The translations under genes and the position numbers were made by a program. The notes under the pieces were generated by a model. The model made no database searches. It saw only the letters and a program-made list of their open reading frames with translations, and was not told the DNA's origin. Below are positions 50,096 through 63,408 of a stretch of DNA of 64,000 bases, one piece after another; within the stretch, counting starts at the first letter, position 1, and each line of letters starts with the position of its first letter. The DNA comes from Siderastrea radians. Taxonomy: Eukaryota; Cnidaria; Anthozoa; Scleractinia; Rhizangiidae. Location of the stretch: NCBI GenBank assembly GCA_964017195.1, contig OZ024892.1, positions 20,452,889 to 20,516,888 on the forward strand. The letters run 5' to 3'.

Positions 50096-51351
50096 TTTTG
50101 AATTTCTTTACGGAGGCCAGTTTACCAGCTTATGAAATGTTAGGTCTTGTGTGTGAAGATGCCTTTATGCAAACAAAAGCAACCCATGGTGTTAAAACGA
50201 ATCAAAACCATTCAAGTGTTTAGCGGGTGTAATAGATATAACTGAAAATGAACTGAAGCGGTTTAGCATTCATTTCTACCGTGGATATTTGTGAGATTTG
50301 ATGGCAAGTTATCGCAAATTTGTTGTCAGCTCACAATTTAACATTGAAATACCCACTTAACTTCTGCAAATAGGATATCAAGAACAGGTGGACTGAACTA
50401 GTGTTAGACACCGCCAAAATGCATTTAAATAGATCCACACAAATACGTTACCAATTCACTTGGCGGAGCGCAGAACATATGACACTCCAATAAACATACA
50501 TGTCGACAATTTTTCCACCGGCGAACTACATTTATTATTTATTTTTAAGGATACTCTCATTAAATTGATGTCGAGGTTTTATTATTACTTTTACTTTCAT
50601 GTTTGTGGGTTTTTTAACCTTGTTTGCATGTTGGTTTAGTAAGAAAGTGGAATTGGTAACTGCCTCAAGGATTCCTTTATTCATTAGAAAGGAATAATGT
50701 ACCTACTTCAAGGGAATAGCATTCGTGTTCATCAAAACGTTCATCAAAGCAACCATGTCCATCAAAATTCACGGCATCAAAATGTTATCGCGGAATAGCA
50801 AAGGAGTGTTCTTATCTGCTGATCAACCTCTTTTTCAAGTTGCTTCGGAGCTTCATGCTATTTCTGGAAAATCTTGAAACGATAGTTTGTGGTAAATAAG
50901 GGGTCTTATTTTGTGGATTCTCTCATAATTCCACGATTTTCAGCTTTATGATTTAACCCATTTCTACCTTTGCCGGATTCTTTAGTTTAATTCGGTAATA
51001 TGGTTTCGTAGAGACATTGTTTAAGGCTCCATAGAATCTTGAAATTTGAAGTCTTTATTAATTTAATTTCACCTTAACTCTCAGTTAAATCCAACGATAT
51101 GCTTACAGCTGATTGCTCGTCGCTTGTTTTCTGTTATTGTTCGCATTAATTAAGTGCAAGTTGAAGTTCCTACAGTGTGACCTGCTGCAATGTAAATATT
51201 TTTCCGCGGACACCATTCACCCAGATAATAAACTCCATGTACAAACTCCGAGAAACGATTGGTTAAAGCACAAGGATCAAGAAAGAATGCGTGCATCTCA
51301 GTGTCGTGTATGGATTCCTGCGCCTGCGTAGCTAGTGAAAACGAGACTTTT
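50096..51351. other. Non-coding host DNA
   Basis: No gene, RNA or clear repeat recognised. Confidence 0.4.
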
Positions 51352-51905
51352 AGGTCGCGTTCTGTTGGGATCAACCGTTTCAACCAAAACCGGATTTGGT
51401 TGAAACATTTATTAAGGTTCCCGAATAGAACACCTTTTCAACCGTTTTTGGTTGATACCCGGTTGTGACTGGGCATAGCCTTTTTCAGACTTTCTCAACT
51501 TCTTCTGCCAAGGTTGGGAAGATGGCGAAAGGCCGACTCGTTGCTTCAGTTATCTTTCAAGAACTGTTAGAAGAATTGGTTCTGCCACATTGTGAATATT
51601 TAGCAATACGTTTTGGTCAGAGTGTGACTGCATCAAGAGAGAAACCTCTCTCATATCAAGGTTGTGATATGGTTCTGGTTCAAGGTTCTGGTTGTTGTTT
51701 GCTGACAATTTCACTGTGACGACATGAACACTGGAGCAGTTTACGCACAAAATCAATGATGCAAAGCACAAAAAATGATGCTTGATAACATGTCAGCGGA
51801 GTCTACTCATCGTTGTCAACCGTTTCAACCAAGCTCTGAGCTGGTTGAAAAAGTTGACCAACCAAACCAACCAAAAATGGTTTTCTCTCAATAGAACACG
51901 GCCTT
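51352..51905. mobile_element. MITE-like element, about 555 bp
   Basis: Ends AGGTCGCGTTCTGTTGGGAT and TCTCTCAATAGAACACGGCC(TT) are imperfect inverted repeats. Subterminal CAACCGTTTCAACCA motifs occur in both halves. Confidence 0.55.
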
Positions 51906-52392
51906 AGATATACTTGTTCATATCAGTCGTCAACATTGAGGTCAACGGAGTTGAGAACAATGGAAAATCCAAGTAGCCGCAAACTCTAGCTTTTGCTGCG
52001 AACATTAAATTACAGCAACGTGGTGGTTCACTAAAGCACATGGAGAGTCCCGCACTGTCCTTATGGAGGGTGGCCCTGACCAACATCTTTCTGGGTTTGA
52101 AAAAAAAAAATAGATAGATGGATAGAATCTTTTATTTTCCCACGGAATTTTATCAAATTAAAATATACAACATATTAAAATTTGTTTTACATAAAATCCG
52201 TACACGATATTATCTCAGTAAAACTAATTACAGTTAATTAATTAATTACAATATACTGCGATATAAGTATAATATGAAATTACTTTGAGGCATTGCTGGT
52301 GCCGGTAGTGTAGGAGTCCAGTTTACACACAAACCTTTCAAGGGAACTTTCATCTTTAACACTTGGAGGCAAATCATTCCATAGCTTAGCTC

Positions 52393-52415
52393 CATAGATA
52401 GATAGGTAGATAGAG

Positions 52416-52447
<32 letters not shown>

Positions 52448-52488
52448 GGATAGAGATAGATAGATAGATAGATAGAGATAGATAGATA
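52393..52488. repeat. GATA microsatellite
   Basis: (GATA)n with a few interruptions (GGTA, GAGA, GATG). Confidence 0.95.
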
Positions 52489-55400
52489 GTTTAATACAAA
52501 ATAACTACATTACAACCAAAAGGCTGAATCGCGTAATCAATACAAGATAAAACGATAAGAATCCTAACAATATAAAAATACATTACAAATATTCGCATTA
52601 AAAAGCATCAAAAAAATCTAAATATTAAATATCTATATAAAATATAATCAGTACCTCATTTTTATTAAAAATTTGTCATAGCAGGTATATATATATACAA
52701 AAAAAACTGATAACACAGCTGAGATAACGGTTATCATTAGAATAACATGACAGAAATGGTTGAAAATTCCCGTAAACCTAACTTTAACCCAGTTGGCTGA
52801 GTTATTTTGTGTTTCTATCAGTTGTCTTCATCATTCCGTACCATAAAGCGGTGCAGAAGTCTGACGATTTTGGACGGGGTGGTGAAAGACCGCTGTCTTG
52901 ATGGGGATGGCCGCTGACCAACAAATGCAACCAAACCGAATGAAGTCAACGATCCGATAATAATCGGCCAACCGCTATCCAAAGCAAACCTGTACTAACA
53001 ATAGCCTGCCCCTTTATATAATGTCAACTTGAATACGATTAGTGTACAATCAAAGTCTTCAGAACGTTAAACATTTCAGTTCACTAGCTCATGGGATTCA
53101 TTAAAATGCGAAAAAATTTTCCTAAGTGAAGATACGTTTTCACTGTTTTTGAATATTTATTTTTCAGTAGGAGGTGTGATTAAACATTGTACTCCATTTT
53201 TTGAAGCCTGTTCACAGAATTCTGCTTTACCGGGCGCGTTTCTCGAAACTACCGATAACATAACCGCGGGCTTGAAAACGCTTTTAATGTACACAATATT
53301 CCTCAACAGAGATGCATATTTTATTAATTTTAAAAACCATATTTTAAAATCGTTATACTTTTTTTCCCTGTTTTTGGGCGCAAAAAATACAATGCCTTAA
53401 AATTTGCGCTCAATCAGAAGCAAGAACGCAAATGGGCTCTCGAACTAGTCCCTTAAAGGCATCCTGCCAAGGGCTCTCCCGCCCGTCTTGTAAACTTTCG
53501 CTCGCACCAGGCCTCAGCTCGCCCCGATTTCGCCCGTTTTTTTCTGTCTCTCGCCCCGACTATCTGCCCCTGGGTCTCCAAGGATGATTGTCAGCTAACT
53601 TAAGATGGACTTTAATTTCTGTTGAAAGAAATTGGATACAATATGTATGTACATATGACATGTATGTTTACTGTGCAATTGTTTTCAGGTTATCAGTTCT
53701 TATTCTTATTTGTTTCTACTTAACAAAACACTTTGACTTGGCTCTTTCATTCATGCCTTTCACTATTTACCAAAAAAAAAAAAAAATAAAAATAAATGGT
53801 GAGACACTGACTTAGCTCTGTATAAGAGTGTGACAAAATACTCAACACATTTTTCAGAATGGGGAATTTAGTTATCAGCCTACAAGACTCAAAAGTAGTC
53901 GAGAAATTTCTCGTTAGTAAGAGATGTTATACTGAGCCTGTTTTGGTAACAGTATTCCGGCCTTTCCCGATGTTCCAGAAAACTGGCGGAGGAATCAGTA
54001 CCTACTTGAGGAAAGCAAGCTCAGTGGTAGGCTATCTAATAGGAATGTTAGTAAAAGAAAAAAAAAAACTGGATTACCTATGGGGGATAAGAAGGTTAGA
54101 AGATCTCTAAATAAAGTTTTGCCTTGTTAGGCTCGTCTGACTCATTTATATCTAAACTAGTCAAAGGAAGCTGTAATTTGTTTTCTTGTTTTTGAAATAC
54201 ACTACTCTTCTGTAAACGGAGCGTTCGATTGATAAAGAAACATTTTGGTGAATTTCGCACGAAAATAAACTCCCGCTAAAAAGCCGTCTGCGAAAATTTA
54301 CTCTAGGTATTTAGGTTACTGAATTTCGGTTGAGTTACTGAGAAAAGAATATTAGGACCTTCCTCTTTCCAATCGGAACATAAAGAATAGTCTCTGCATT
54401 CTGTGGGTAAATTTGTTTACCACCATAGACGAGACCATCTCCTGCCAAAACTGACTGAGCAAAAAATTAGTTGTCCAACGTGTTTCTCCCAGCCCAGACA
54501 GCACACAAAATCACACCTTTCAGTAGGCGTTCAGTTCTACGTCGAATAAACAAGGCAATATTATAGTCTTGTTGCTCTGTGCATGTTTCGTACGTCAAAT
54601 ACCGGAGAGAAACTTGCACGAAATCCGCAAAAATTTGTTTCCTGTGGTTAAGTCTGAAAACCAAATTCAGGAAAATTTGTTCCCGAGAAACACAAAGAAT
54701 CGGCAATACGTGAAATTAAACTCCTGCGAAAATTTCATGCCACACGGTACAACAAATCCATTAACGCAGGAGACTGTGGAACCACCGGGGAATTTCAGAA
54801 TAACAATAAACGATTTTTTTATTTCCGCTATTAAAGAGCAAGAAATTGTTGGCATCTAATAAGGTATCTGTATTTTGGAAACTGGAGAATCCCTTTTTCT
54901 GAATTTCCGTCATATAACAGAACAGTAAAAGGACAAAAATATGGTATTCCGACGCTATTGTCTTCATTAGACAAAAGCCTTCCACGCCGGTCCAAGGTGT
55001 TAAGGTGTTTAACAGGTGTGGCTATTTTGCTAAAAATGCCCTTAATGCACGAAACGGGCTAGCGACTAACGAAGACAAAACTGTTAGACTGGTAACTCCG
55101 CCCCTTTTTATTACGAAACTTGAACAACATGAGTGCAATAAATATATAATCCATGTCTTAAAATCAAGGTCTGAATCCTTTCTTTTCACTAGCTCTTGAG
55201 GGAAACAGTTTGTTCTAATTGCTCCAAAGGTTAGTGATACATTCATGTTGACATTTTATTCATTTCTCGTTATTCATGAGCAGTTAATGTAAACTCGTAA
55301 TATACACCTTGAAAGGATTTTCACAGGTCATTTACCTAATAAGCTCTGAAGCCAAACGGAGGCAAAACGTCTGCGGAATTCTGCTATTTCACCGAAAGGG

Positions 55401-56071
55401 AAATGCCGATAAACTTTTGATATCGGGTATCAGTCGATCAATTTACATGAGTCCTGAAAATTATGTTCTTTTTCTTTCTGAGCCTTTAGGAAGCTTAGTA
55501 ACCTACCGTTCATATATAAATGCGAACCATTTACAAGTGGAGACGTACATCAAGTTCAATTTGAATCCTTTTTCACGGTTAAATCTTTCTGTCGAAAGTA
55601 GTTCTCACTCAGCACAAATAAGGTCAAATATTTTTCTTACTTATTGATAAAAATCTCAGGGACTTAGCCATTCCTGTACTCTGAAGCTTTCGTTTCTTTT
55701 ACGTATTTGCTGTTAAGAAAAAGTCAGGTATTCTCCGTGGGATACGAGCCCCGGAACACAAAGTGCAACTCTCACAAGTCGGGGGAGGGATGAAAGAAAC
55801 CGTAATTTTTTCACATTCCACCGACGTTCCTGCAAAATTTGAAACCTAACTTAAACTGACTTTCCAGGTATATATAAAATTAGAATCGATGCATGAATGG
55901 TTTACACATATTGACCAAAAAAACCTGTTTACGCTTCTGCAAACTGATTTTGTACGGCCTCTCAATTTTATTTACGCACACAAGGCTCCTAACAGTCGCC
56001 AGATAGATAGAAAACAAAATATATGACCCTATGTTTCTCACCACAGCGACATCCTCACTGTTCTTTTTCAG
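52489..56071. other. Non-coding host DNA upstream of vWA gene
   Basis: AT-rich with many short frames but no recognisable exon. An A-run lies at about 53,773. Confidence 0.4.
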
Positions 56072-56117
56072 ATGCTATTCACTGCTGTGATATTTAGCTG
56101 TCTGCTGGCACTTTCAG
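56072..56117 (+). CDS. vWA protein exon 1 (signal peptide)
   Basis: ATG 56,072 is followed by LFTAVIFSCLLALS, a classical secretory signal core. A consensus CAG|GTAAGT donor closes the exon in phase 1. Confidence 0.65.
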
Positions 56118-56944
56118 GTAAGTCATTGCTCATGCTTAATAGCTTGAAAATTACCCCTAAAATTAGGAAAGAGGACCTCACTAGGCAAAATGTCTAAAGA
56201 GAGGAATGCACGTGTCTTTTAAATTTTGGCAAAGATAATGAAACATCAATAAAAACGCGTAAATCTGGGTTCATCATCTGAGCTGATCAATAAATTGGCC
56301 ACCGTCAATAAATGCAAAAGCTGATTTTTCGAGAGTTAGCCAATTCGTTCGTTCACTTCCTCACCGACGCAGCACCACAGCCCTTTAGAAATAGGAAAAG
56401 TCGATGACTTGCCCGGAGGGAAAATTCCCCGAAGCCCTTAACATTGAGTTTCAATTGATACTTTCTCCTATACAATCGTAAAAGTGTTTATAACACAATG
56501 AAATGGCGAAATTGTCAGTTTAAACGTAAAAGGATGCTGTTTAATGTTTTTTCTCAAAAGGTTTTTGCAGCGAAGATCTAGAGCAACTGATCGACTGTGT
56601 CTTTGGACAAGTAAATGGAATGAATTTTTCGCGGCTTTTTATGTTTGCCATTTTTTGGCCAATTACCATAAGGCCCGTTTACATAGGCGATTTTAAAGGC
56701 AATTTAAACGAAATTTGAAGTAAGATTTGAAACCGCAATTCAGTCGCTGCGTCTTTGTGGTGATTTTGCCCCGGATTGATTGCGATTTTGAAAGGCGAAG
56801 CAGCCTCTACAACGACACGCATGATTAATTAATTATAGCAGTTGGCAGAGCAGGTCACCTTTGAAAGATCATGAACGTTATTTGTTTTAAAAAGTTACAG
56901 AGCGGGTTTAATTAACCGAACTCACAAATGACCAACTCCCAGTT

Positions 56945-57003
56945 GGCTTGATAGCTCAGTTGGTTAGAGCGCTCCACCGGTATCGAAGAGTCATGGGTTC
57001 CTT
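56945..57003 (+). repeat. tRNA-derived SINE fragment
   Basis: GGCTTGATAGCTCAGTTGGT with TAGAGCGCTCCACCGG and GGGTTC is a tRNA-like head with an intact A box and a truncated B box. No tRNA 3' half follows, so it is not a working tRNA gene. Confidence 0.5.
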
Positions 57004-57109
57004 TTTCTAGTTGTTCTTTTTTAACTGCATAAGTTGATATCTTCATGCTGCGGTGGTCGTGATCATTTCTTAAAACTATAGACCATAATTTTAAATTATT
57101 TTTCTACAG

Positions 57110-57448
57110 AGGCAGAATTCAAATGCCACAGCAAGATAGACCTGGCAATACTGTTGGACAGCTCAGCCAGTGTTGGTGAAAATAAGTTTAAAGTAACCAA
57201 GAAATTTGCTGCTGATCTAGTCAGGCATTTTGATATTTCAAATGATAGGACAAGCGTAGCCTTGATATCATTCAGCCAGTATGTTCACACGCAAAAGAAA
57301 TTTCTCGACGATACCTCGCAGGATTCCGTGTTGAGGGCGATAGATGTACTCCCTTATGAAGGATCCTTCACCAGACTTGATATTGCTCTTCAAACACTCC
57401 AGGACGAAACCTTCAACAAGGCTCAAGGGGCGAGGTCTTACGATAAAG
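57110..57448 (+). CDS. vWA protein exon 2 (MIDAS part)
   Basis: This exon joins exon 1 in phase and encodes KIDLAILLDSSASVGENKF, the first strand of a von Willebrand A domain with the DxSxS MIDAS motif. SVALISFSQYV and GSFTRLDIALQTL (third MIDAS residue Thr) follow. The donor AAAG|GTATAG is in phase 1 and matches exon 3. The full three-exon product would be 218 aa: a signal peptide and one vWA domain, a compact secreted metal-dependent adhesion protein. No transmembrane part is seen. Confidence 0.78.
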
Positions 57449-58334
57449 GTATAGACTCTAAAACGCCTTAAATCAAATATACAGTCGAACGTCTCAATAC
57501 AGACACCTAAGAGACAGGTGTAAGTGTTTGTGTTATGAGGCTGTCTGTGTTACAGTGACAGAGTTTGTATGAATTTCGGTTTCTTTGGCGGGACCAAGCC
57601 AACTTTCCGCAATATAGGCTATTCAATAACTTAAAAATCTTGAAAAAAGTTGCATCACTGAAGAACAGTTCAGTGTAGTTCTGTACCTGCGCTTTTTTAG
57701 TACATTTACTCACAGAGATAAGTATCAAGTCTATTAATGGATGCTTTCCTACAAACGTTTGAGTCCATGGTGAAATCCCTAGGAGTGAATATTTAAATGA
57801 AAGCTACTGAGCATGCTCTCCTATGGTGTTTTGTTTCTAACTACTGAGTGTGACAATTCAAATGACAGCCCGCGATAAGCAGTACTTTCTATTAGCACTA
57901 GTACTGTTTATTATGCTATGCAAGATAGCTTTCAATTGTTAGTTTGTGACCATCATTCATTTTGTAGGAGACCATTCAAAGAATTCAAAACCATTCATAT
58001 AAGAGATAATGGATATAATATTCCCGTTCAAATAATAGTCATTGAGCAGTACTTACTTGGTGTATGGGTGAGTTCCACACTGATAAATCCAGAATAGTGC
58101 TCAACAATGATGGAGCGATAATAACAATGTTTATCTATATATATTATCTATATATGTATATTATCACGGTCTTCATCAGAAGCACTAGAGGTATATACTA
58201 GTTACAACATTCAAATTTAAAATTCGGGTCAACGGTAAAAATATTTGACATGCCATGACGTAAAGAGCTCAAATAAGGCGAAAGTAACAATATGGAAATA
58301 GGCTATAGAAATATCTAAATGTGGATTATAAAAA

Positions 58335-59437
58335 TTACACAAGGCTGTTTATAGTAGGTTTGAGTCTATGAATCCAGTAACTTTCCCGAGCTCTTCTGAT
58401 ATCTTGATTAGGATTTCTAACTTTTTCAATACGAACAGTTAATTTAAGATATTTAACTCCACAGTTTTTAAAGTGCCTGACAGTTGGAATATTTTTATGT
58501 CCAGCGTTAATGTCACTGCGGTGTTGATTTGCCCGGCGGTGAATGGGGTTTCTTGTTTCGCCCATATACTGATTATTGCATTTGCTGCATTCGATCAAAT
58601 ATATGACGTTACTAGTTCGGCACGTTGTGCGTTGTTGTAGTGTAATTTTTTCTCCTGTAGTAGTGCTTGTCACTGTCTGCGTAAAATGTCCATATGTCTT
58701 GCAGCATGCACATCTTGTGTTCGCTCCACAGGGCCAGAATCCAGAGCTATGATGTTGTGTTGGCCTTTGTTGCTGGTGTTTGTGCGAAAAGTGAATTTTT
58801 AGGTTTCTGTTGGTTTTGAAGGAACGGCTACAGATTCTGCAAATGGTTTCACATGGATTCAGGATGTTTCTATCAATTGGTAGTGTTGAGTGGTCATTAG
58901 AATCATTAGGATCACTGGTGTTAGACGGTGGCAGTCTTTTGTTTGTTAGCATCTGTGACAAACGTCTCCCTCTTCGATAGGCAACGAGAGGGGTTACTTT
59001 AAAGATGGTCTGGCATTTGGATGATGTGTGTAGAATATGCTGATGATCGTTGAGAATAGTGTAGGTTTGGTAGTGCTGGATTGTAGGTCACTACAAGGGG
59101 CACACGTTCGGTGGAGGCATTAAGCTTAGTTTTAAGTGATTCTTCTCTTGTTGTTTTCCTTGCTTTCATTATGCATTCCTTGATCAGCTTATTCTTGTAA
59201 CCACGTTCAAGGAGTACATTTTGTAGTTCACGTGCCCGTTTCTCAAAGAATTGGTCGTTTGAGCAGATGCGACGTAATCTCAGTGCCAGGCTGTAAGGGA
59301 TGGACGTTTTAGTGTGACGTGGGTGGCAGCTGGTCCAGTTAAGGTATTGTTGGGTATCAGTTGGTTTCGTGTACAGGTCAGTACTAATCTTGCCTTTGTC
59401 GTTGATTACTTGGACGTCAAGAAAAGGGATATTTGTG
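58335..59437 (-). mobile_element. 5'-truncated Penelope-like element (GIY-YIG endonuclease)
   Basis: On the minus strand the remnant runs from IPFLDVQVINDKGKISTDLY through TSIPYSLALRLRRICS and LLERGYKNKLIKECI (RT thumb/linker) to a 208-codon frame with a zinc-like CRICSRSF region and a GIY-YIG endonuclease (NVIYLIECSKCNNQYMGET, then the RRANQHRSDI helix). One frameshift near 59,060 separates the parts, and the RT catalytic domain is missing. It lies in the vWA intron in antisense orientation, next to an ATCT microsatellite. Confidence 0.78.
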
Positions 59438-59439
59438 GA

Positions 59440-59440
<1 letters not shown>

Positions 59441-59501
<61 letters not shown>
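59441..59501. repeat. ATCT microsatellite
   Basis: A perfect (ATCT)n tract at the upstream edge of the Penelope-like remnant. Confidence 0.95.
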
Positions 59502-59590
59502 ATTAGATGTCTCGGTGTGAAGTATAGTATCGCCGTATATTTTTACGAGTTGTGCACATACGGCGATACTTCACACCGAAACATCTAATA
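59502..59590. repeat. Long hairpin beside the Penelope remnant
   Basis: ATTAGATGTCTCGGTGTGAA and its near reverse complement TTCACACCGAAACATCTAAT, with inner ATCGCCGTAT/ATACGGCGAT arms, form a stem of about 35 bp with a loop of about 18 bases. Confidence 0.75.
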
Positions 59591-59959
59591 AGAGATTTAT
59601 TATCCAACTTAACCTTTTTCAACCTTTTTCAGTAACTTGAAAGAAAACTACAAGTGTATAAAACGGGACGAGCGCGCACACGGTACTGTACAATAACCAA
59701 CTGTACAATATCGTGGGATATTTGTACTCGTTTCGCGCGCTTTCTGTACAATAACTAATACAGTTGGATAATAAACATGCATATTCACCTCTGTTTATAA
59801 TGCTGCACAGGGTGGGTAAAGTTTGAGTCTGTGGATGCATGCAATTCTAAGTGACTTCAGTGTGACCAATCAAATGACAGTTGCTGAGCAGAACTTTTAT
59901 TTAGTGCTTTTTTCAATACGGTCACTAATGCAACGTTTTCATTCTTTGTCTACTTCCAG

Positions 59960-60231
59960 CTGTAAAGAAGGTCGTTGTTCTGGTGACAGATGGTTTCAGC
60001 TCACTCGGGATTGAAACTACAAAAAAGTTAACGGACGGAATGAAGACAAAAGGTTTCAAGTTATTCACCGTGGGGACTTCTGATCGTTTGCACAGATTCT
60101 TCAAAGCTGAACTAGATGAGCTGGCTAGCAAACCAAGAGAGACGCACCAACTTATTGTTGACCTTGATAAGAATTCCTTCACTAAGGATCAAGTGGAGCG
60201 GCTGGCTAAAGAGATCTGTACAACTAGCTAA
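59960..60231 (+). CDS. vWA protein exon 3 (C-terminal part)
   Basis: After TACTTCCAG the exon encodes VKKVVVLVTDGFSSLGIETT (strand with the last MIDAS Asp), GFKLFTVGTSDRL and the final helices. It ends at TAA 60,229-60,231. Length and motif order complete a single vWA fold started in exon 2. Confidence 0.78.
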
Positions 60232-60574
60232 TAACTGAGAAAAAAATGACGACTTTATATTCTTTGAGTTGTGTTGCGTTATAGAAACGGAGAGAAAAAG
60301 CACTTCATAATGTCGAACACTTTTTTGTTGATTAGTAATAAGGCCTATTATCATGTAAAGAAATCTCACGTAGTGAATCCCGGACAGTACTGATGTGAGC
60401 ATAAACTATTATGTTTCAATTTCTTCTACGATTTTCAAAAATACATTAAACTTGATTAATTAAAATGCAGTAAATGCTCTTTGTGGCCAAATATTACGTT
60501 TATAATGCTATAGAAACGATTTTACTCAGCGTAAAGTTCATTAAGTGGGGCGCATAAATAATCAGCTTTGTTTT

Positions 60575-60824
60575 AACGAGGGTGACACCCAACAGTCTGG
60601 GACTGACAAACCTGTGGCCCTCGGGTTCCGGATCGAATTGGAATTTGGAAATGTTGGTTTTTGAGGAGAGCGGAAAACCGGATTACTCGGAGAAAAACCT
60701 CTCGTAGCAGGGACGAGAACCAAGCACAAACTCAACCCACATATGACACCGGGACCGGGAGTCGAACCCGGGCCACATTGGTGGGAGACGAGCGCTCTCA
60801 CCGCCGCGCCATCCCTGCTCCCCC
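60575..60824 (-). mobile_element. tRNA-derived SINE
   Basis: The minus-strand head has A box (TGGCGCGGCGG) and B box (GGTTCGACTCC) of a tRNA-derived promoter. A body containing AACATTTCCAAATTCCAATT and a GGGTGTCACCCTCG end follow. The anticodon arm is not tRNA-like enough for a true gene. Confidence 0.65.
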
Positions 60825-63183
60825 TGCGCATAATTCTGTTGGGTATTTGTACGAGTCAACTTTTTCCCCCCAGTATTGCCTTAGTGCACAGTGTTGGTGC
60901 GTATTTATGCCGTGGTTCACTTTTTTCTTTTCTATTGTCTTTCTTTTGTTTCAGACTTTAATAATTTATGATAATAGGTATTAGACAATTAAAAAAAGTC
61001 AACCTTCTTTATTTGTTGAAGATATATTAGATGACCATCAGTACGTTTTACAAACTTGTTTATTCACAGGACGTCAGCTAAGCTTAATGACACAATCGAT
61101 ATTCATACGGCTGCAAGGGAACTACGTAAACCTTGCTTTCTGTTGAGCATGTAAGCTATGTTTTTAACAGAAGTAAGTAATTCCCTTGACAGGTAAAAGA
61201 ATCTCCTGTGACAAGGAAGTGTAAGTATCTGACCGATCGATTTCTTCGCCCTCAAAAATCTATTTTCCCTCATTCTTCCCGATGAGCTCCGCAAAAGCCT
61301 AGTGTACTAGGGATGCGAAGGTCTCGGTCCTTATCGCCGGTTTTGTTACGTGTAGCGCATAGACAGTAGTTTTATTTCGCCTGGATATGACCACACTAGC
61401 CCTTCGCACGTTACTCCAAAACATTTATGTCAGATTTTCTGAGAACTGTACGTTTATACACCTAACGGTGTGAGGAGCTCAATGAATATGCCCCCTAAGA
61501 ATGCAACCTAGCTCCACTATAAGAAACTACGCCTCATTCACGAATACACTTGCTCATTGGAAGTAGTGCACAGAACTGTGTTCCAGCATTTGTAACACTG
61601 TAACTTTGTTTCAACGCTAAACAAGATTTATGCTAATATGCAGTATGGTGAAGACAGATTGAGAAACTATGTTAGCTCATCTATGTAACAAAATAAGACC
61701 CTGGAACATGATGTGCAACATTATATCCTCTCCCTTGGCTTGGTAAGGTCTAGTTTTTCGAACAACCTTATATTAACTAAAAAATAATAATTTCCACGAA
61801 TGGACGAAAACTTGCGATGTACAGTTTTACAGTTGCCTCGGTATTATACCATATAACCAAAGCTTAGAACTCTGGAGGCTGTAAAACCGAAATAGCTGAG
61901 CGAAAAGCGTGTGTCACCATGGAGATCTGTTTACTGACTCTCTCCCAGTCCTTTCCATTGTCGCTACCCTGCGCAGTTTGAATTGAGTCCGTGATGCCTG
62001 CAAACTTGCTGTCTAATGCTCTAGGGAAGTAACTTGGAGCAAGAGCTACGTGTCTGGGAAAAGAACGAAAACACAGCTTTTACAGTACTGGTATTTTTTA
62101 GCGGTTTCAGTACCCTGTGGCTAAATAAAGAGGCTCGATTGAGAGGCTAGATACTGTTATGCTTGGCATGTAATATTTAATGAAATAATGCTCAGTTTCT
62201 CGAACATCTTGTAATCACTTACTCCCTTTCCGAAAACGTTTTAACAAGAATATGTACACATTAATTATTTACAGATTTGATTCAACTAACAGCGTATTGG
62301 TTAATGTACCAATACCCTAAAATGTATCAATCACAAGTCACAATAAACAAGTATATCTTTCAGTGAATCGAAAAACAAATAAATACTTTGAAGCAGTCAT
62401 TGATAACAGTGAAGACATGTATTTTAAAAAAGTGAACATTTCTGTGTTGTAAGGTACATCGGTTTTCTGAAATTCACCAGTGCAGGAAATTTAAGAGGCA
62501 GGAAAGTCTTATAGCACGAAAATGTGGTAGGGCGGTTTGGAAGGTAATTTGCCTTTGCATTAGTTTCTATGCTCTGTGTTCAGTTAAAAAACTCGCACCA
62601 TTTTCTCAAACAATCAGATGTAAGACCAAAGTTACTAGTGACTCGCTGGCACGTGCTTTTTTTTTGCTTCCAGTTCTGATTGGTTCATGATGTTGTTTGC
62701 GTCGTTCTATAACCAAGAACACTCACGAACACTCACGAACACTCACCTCATGAAAGGCCTGCCAGGTAACCCCTCCTTGCTAATGAATGCCCTGTCCAGC
62801 TGTAGTAAGCGATCATTTGCCATGCGCACTTTTAATACACTGAAACCAAACAATCAATGCCTGATTACGCCTTATATGTTTCTGTATAGAGGTTTAAGAC
62901 TGCCTTGACGCGAAATAAATAGTTTTTATCAAATAGCCAGTAAGGTCCCACTGCAAAAGAGAATCCCCGTATGAGGGCTGTACGCATCAGAGCAAGCGGG
63001 ACAGGAAAAGCCGGTCCCACGAGATGTGATTTTAAATGATTTTCTAACTAGCAACGTCTAAATTTTGACTTCAAAATGAATAACGACAGCAAACAACGTC
63101 AAAGCGCTTTTTACGTCGAAAAGAAAAAGGTAGTTGTCATAATTATACTATCTGAATCAACTATTAACAGTTGTATTAGTCCA
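60825..63183. other. Non-coding host DNA
   Basis: No gene, RNA or repeat that I can support, apart from a short CACTCACGAA triplication at about 62,720-62,748. Confidence 0.4.
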
Positions 63184-63408
63184 TTTTACAGTTTTGTGCT
63201 TAGTGACCTGGCCTTTGAGTGGAATTGAGGCTGGGGTTGACCTTGTTTTGATAAAGACCCCTCTGCCTTTCACATGAAAATTATGTTGTCCTCATGCTAA
63301 CTAGTTAGTATTTACATATGAAAAAGCAGGAGGGTTTGTATCAAAGCAAGGTCAACTCCAGCCTCGCTTCCACTCAAAGGCCAGGTCACTAAGCACACAA
63401 CTGTAAAA
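63184..63408. mobile_element. 225-bp MITE with about 40-bp inverted ends
   Basis: TTTTACAGTTTTGTGCTTAG and CTAAGCACACAACTGTAAAA are the outer parts of arms of about 40 bp; inner ACCTGGCCTTTGAGTGGAA/TTCCACTCAAAGGCCAGGT is perfect. Further pairing continues inward (GGTTGACCTTG/CAAGGTCAACTCC). Confidence 0.75.

Noticed and set aside
56945..57003. Functional tRNA gene
   Set aside because: The 3' half and acceptor pairing are missing.
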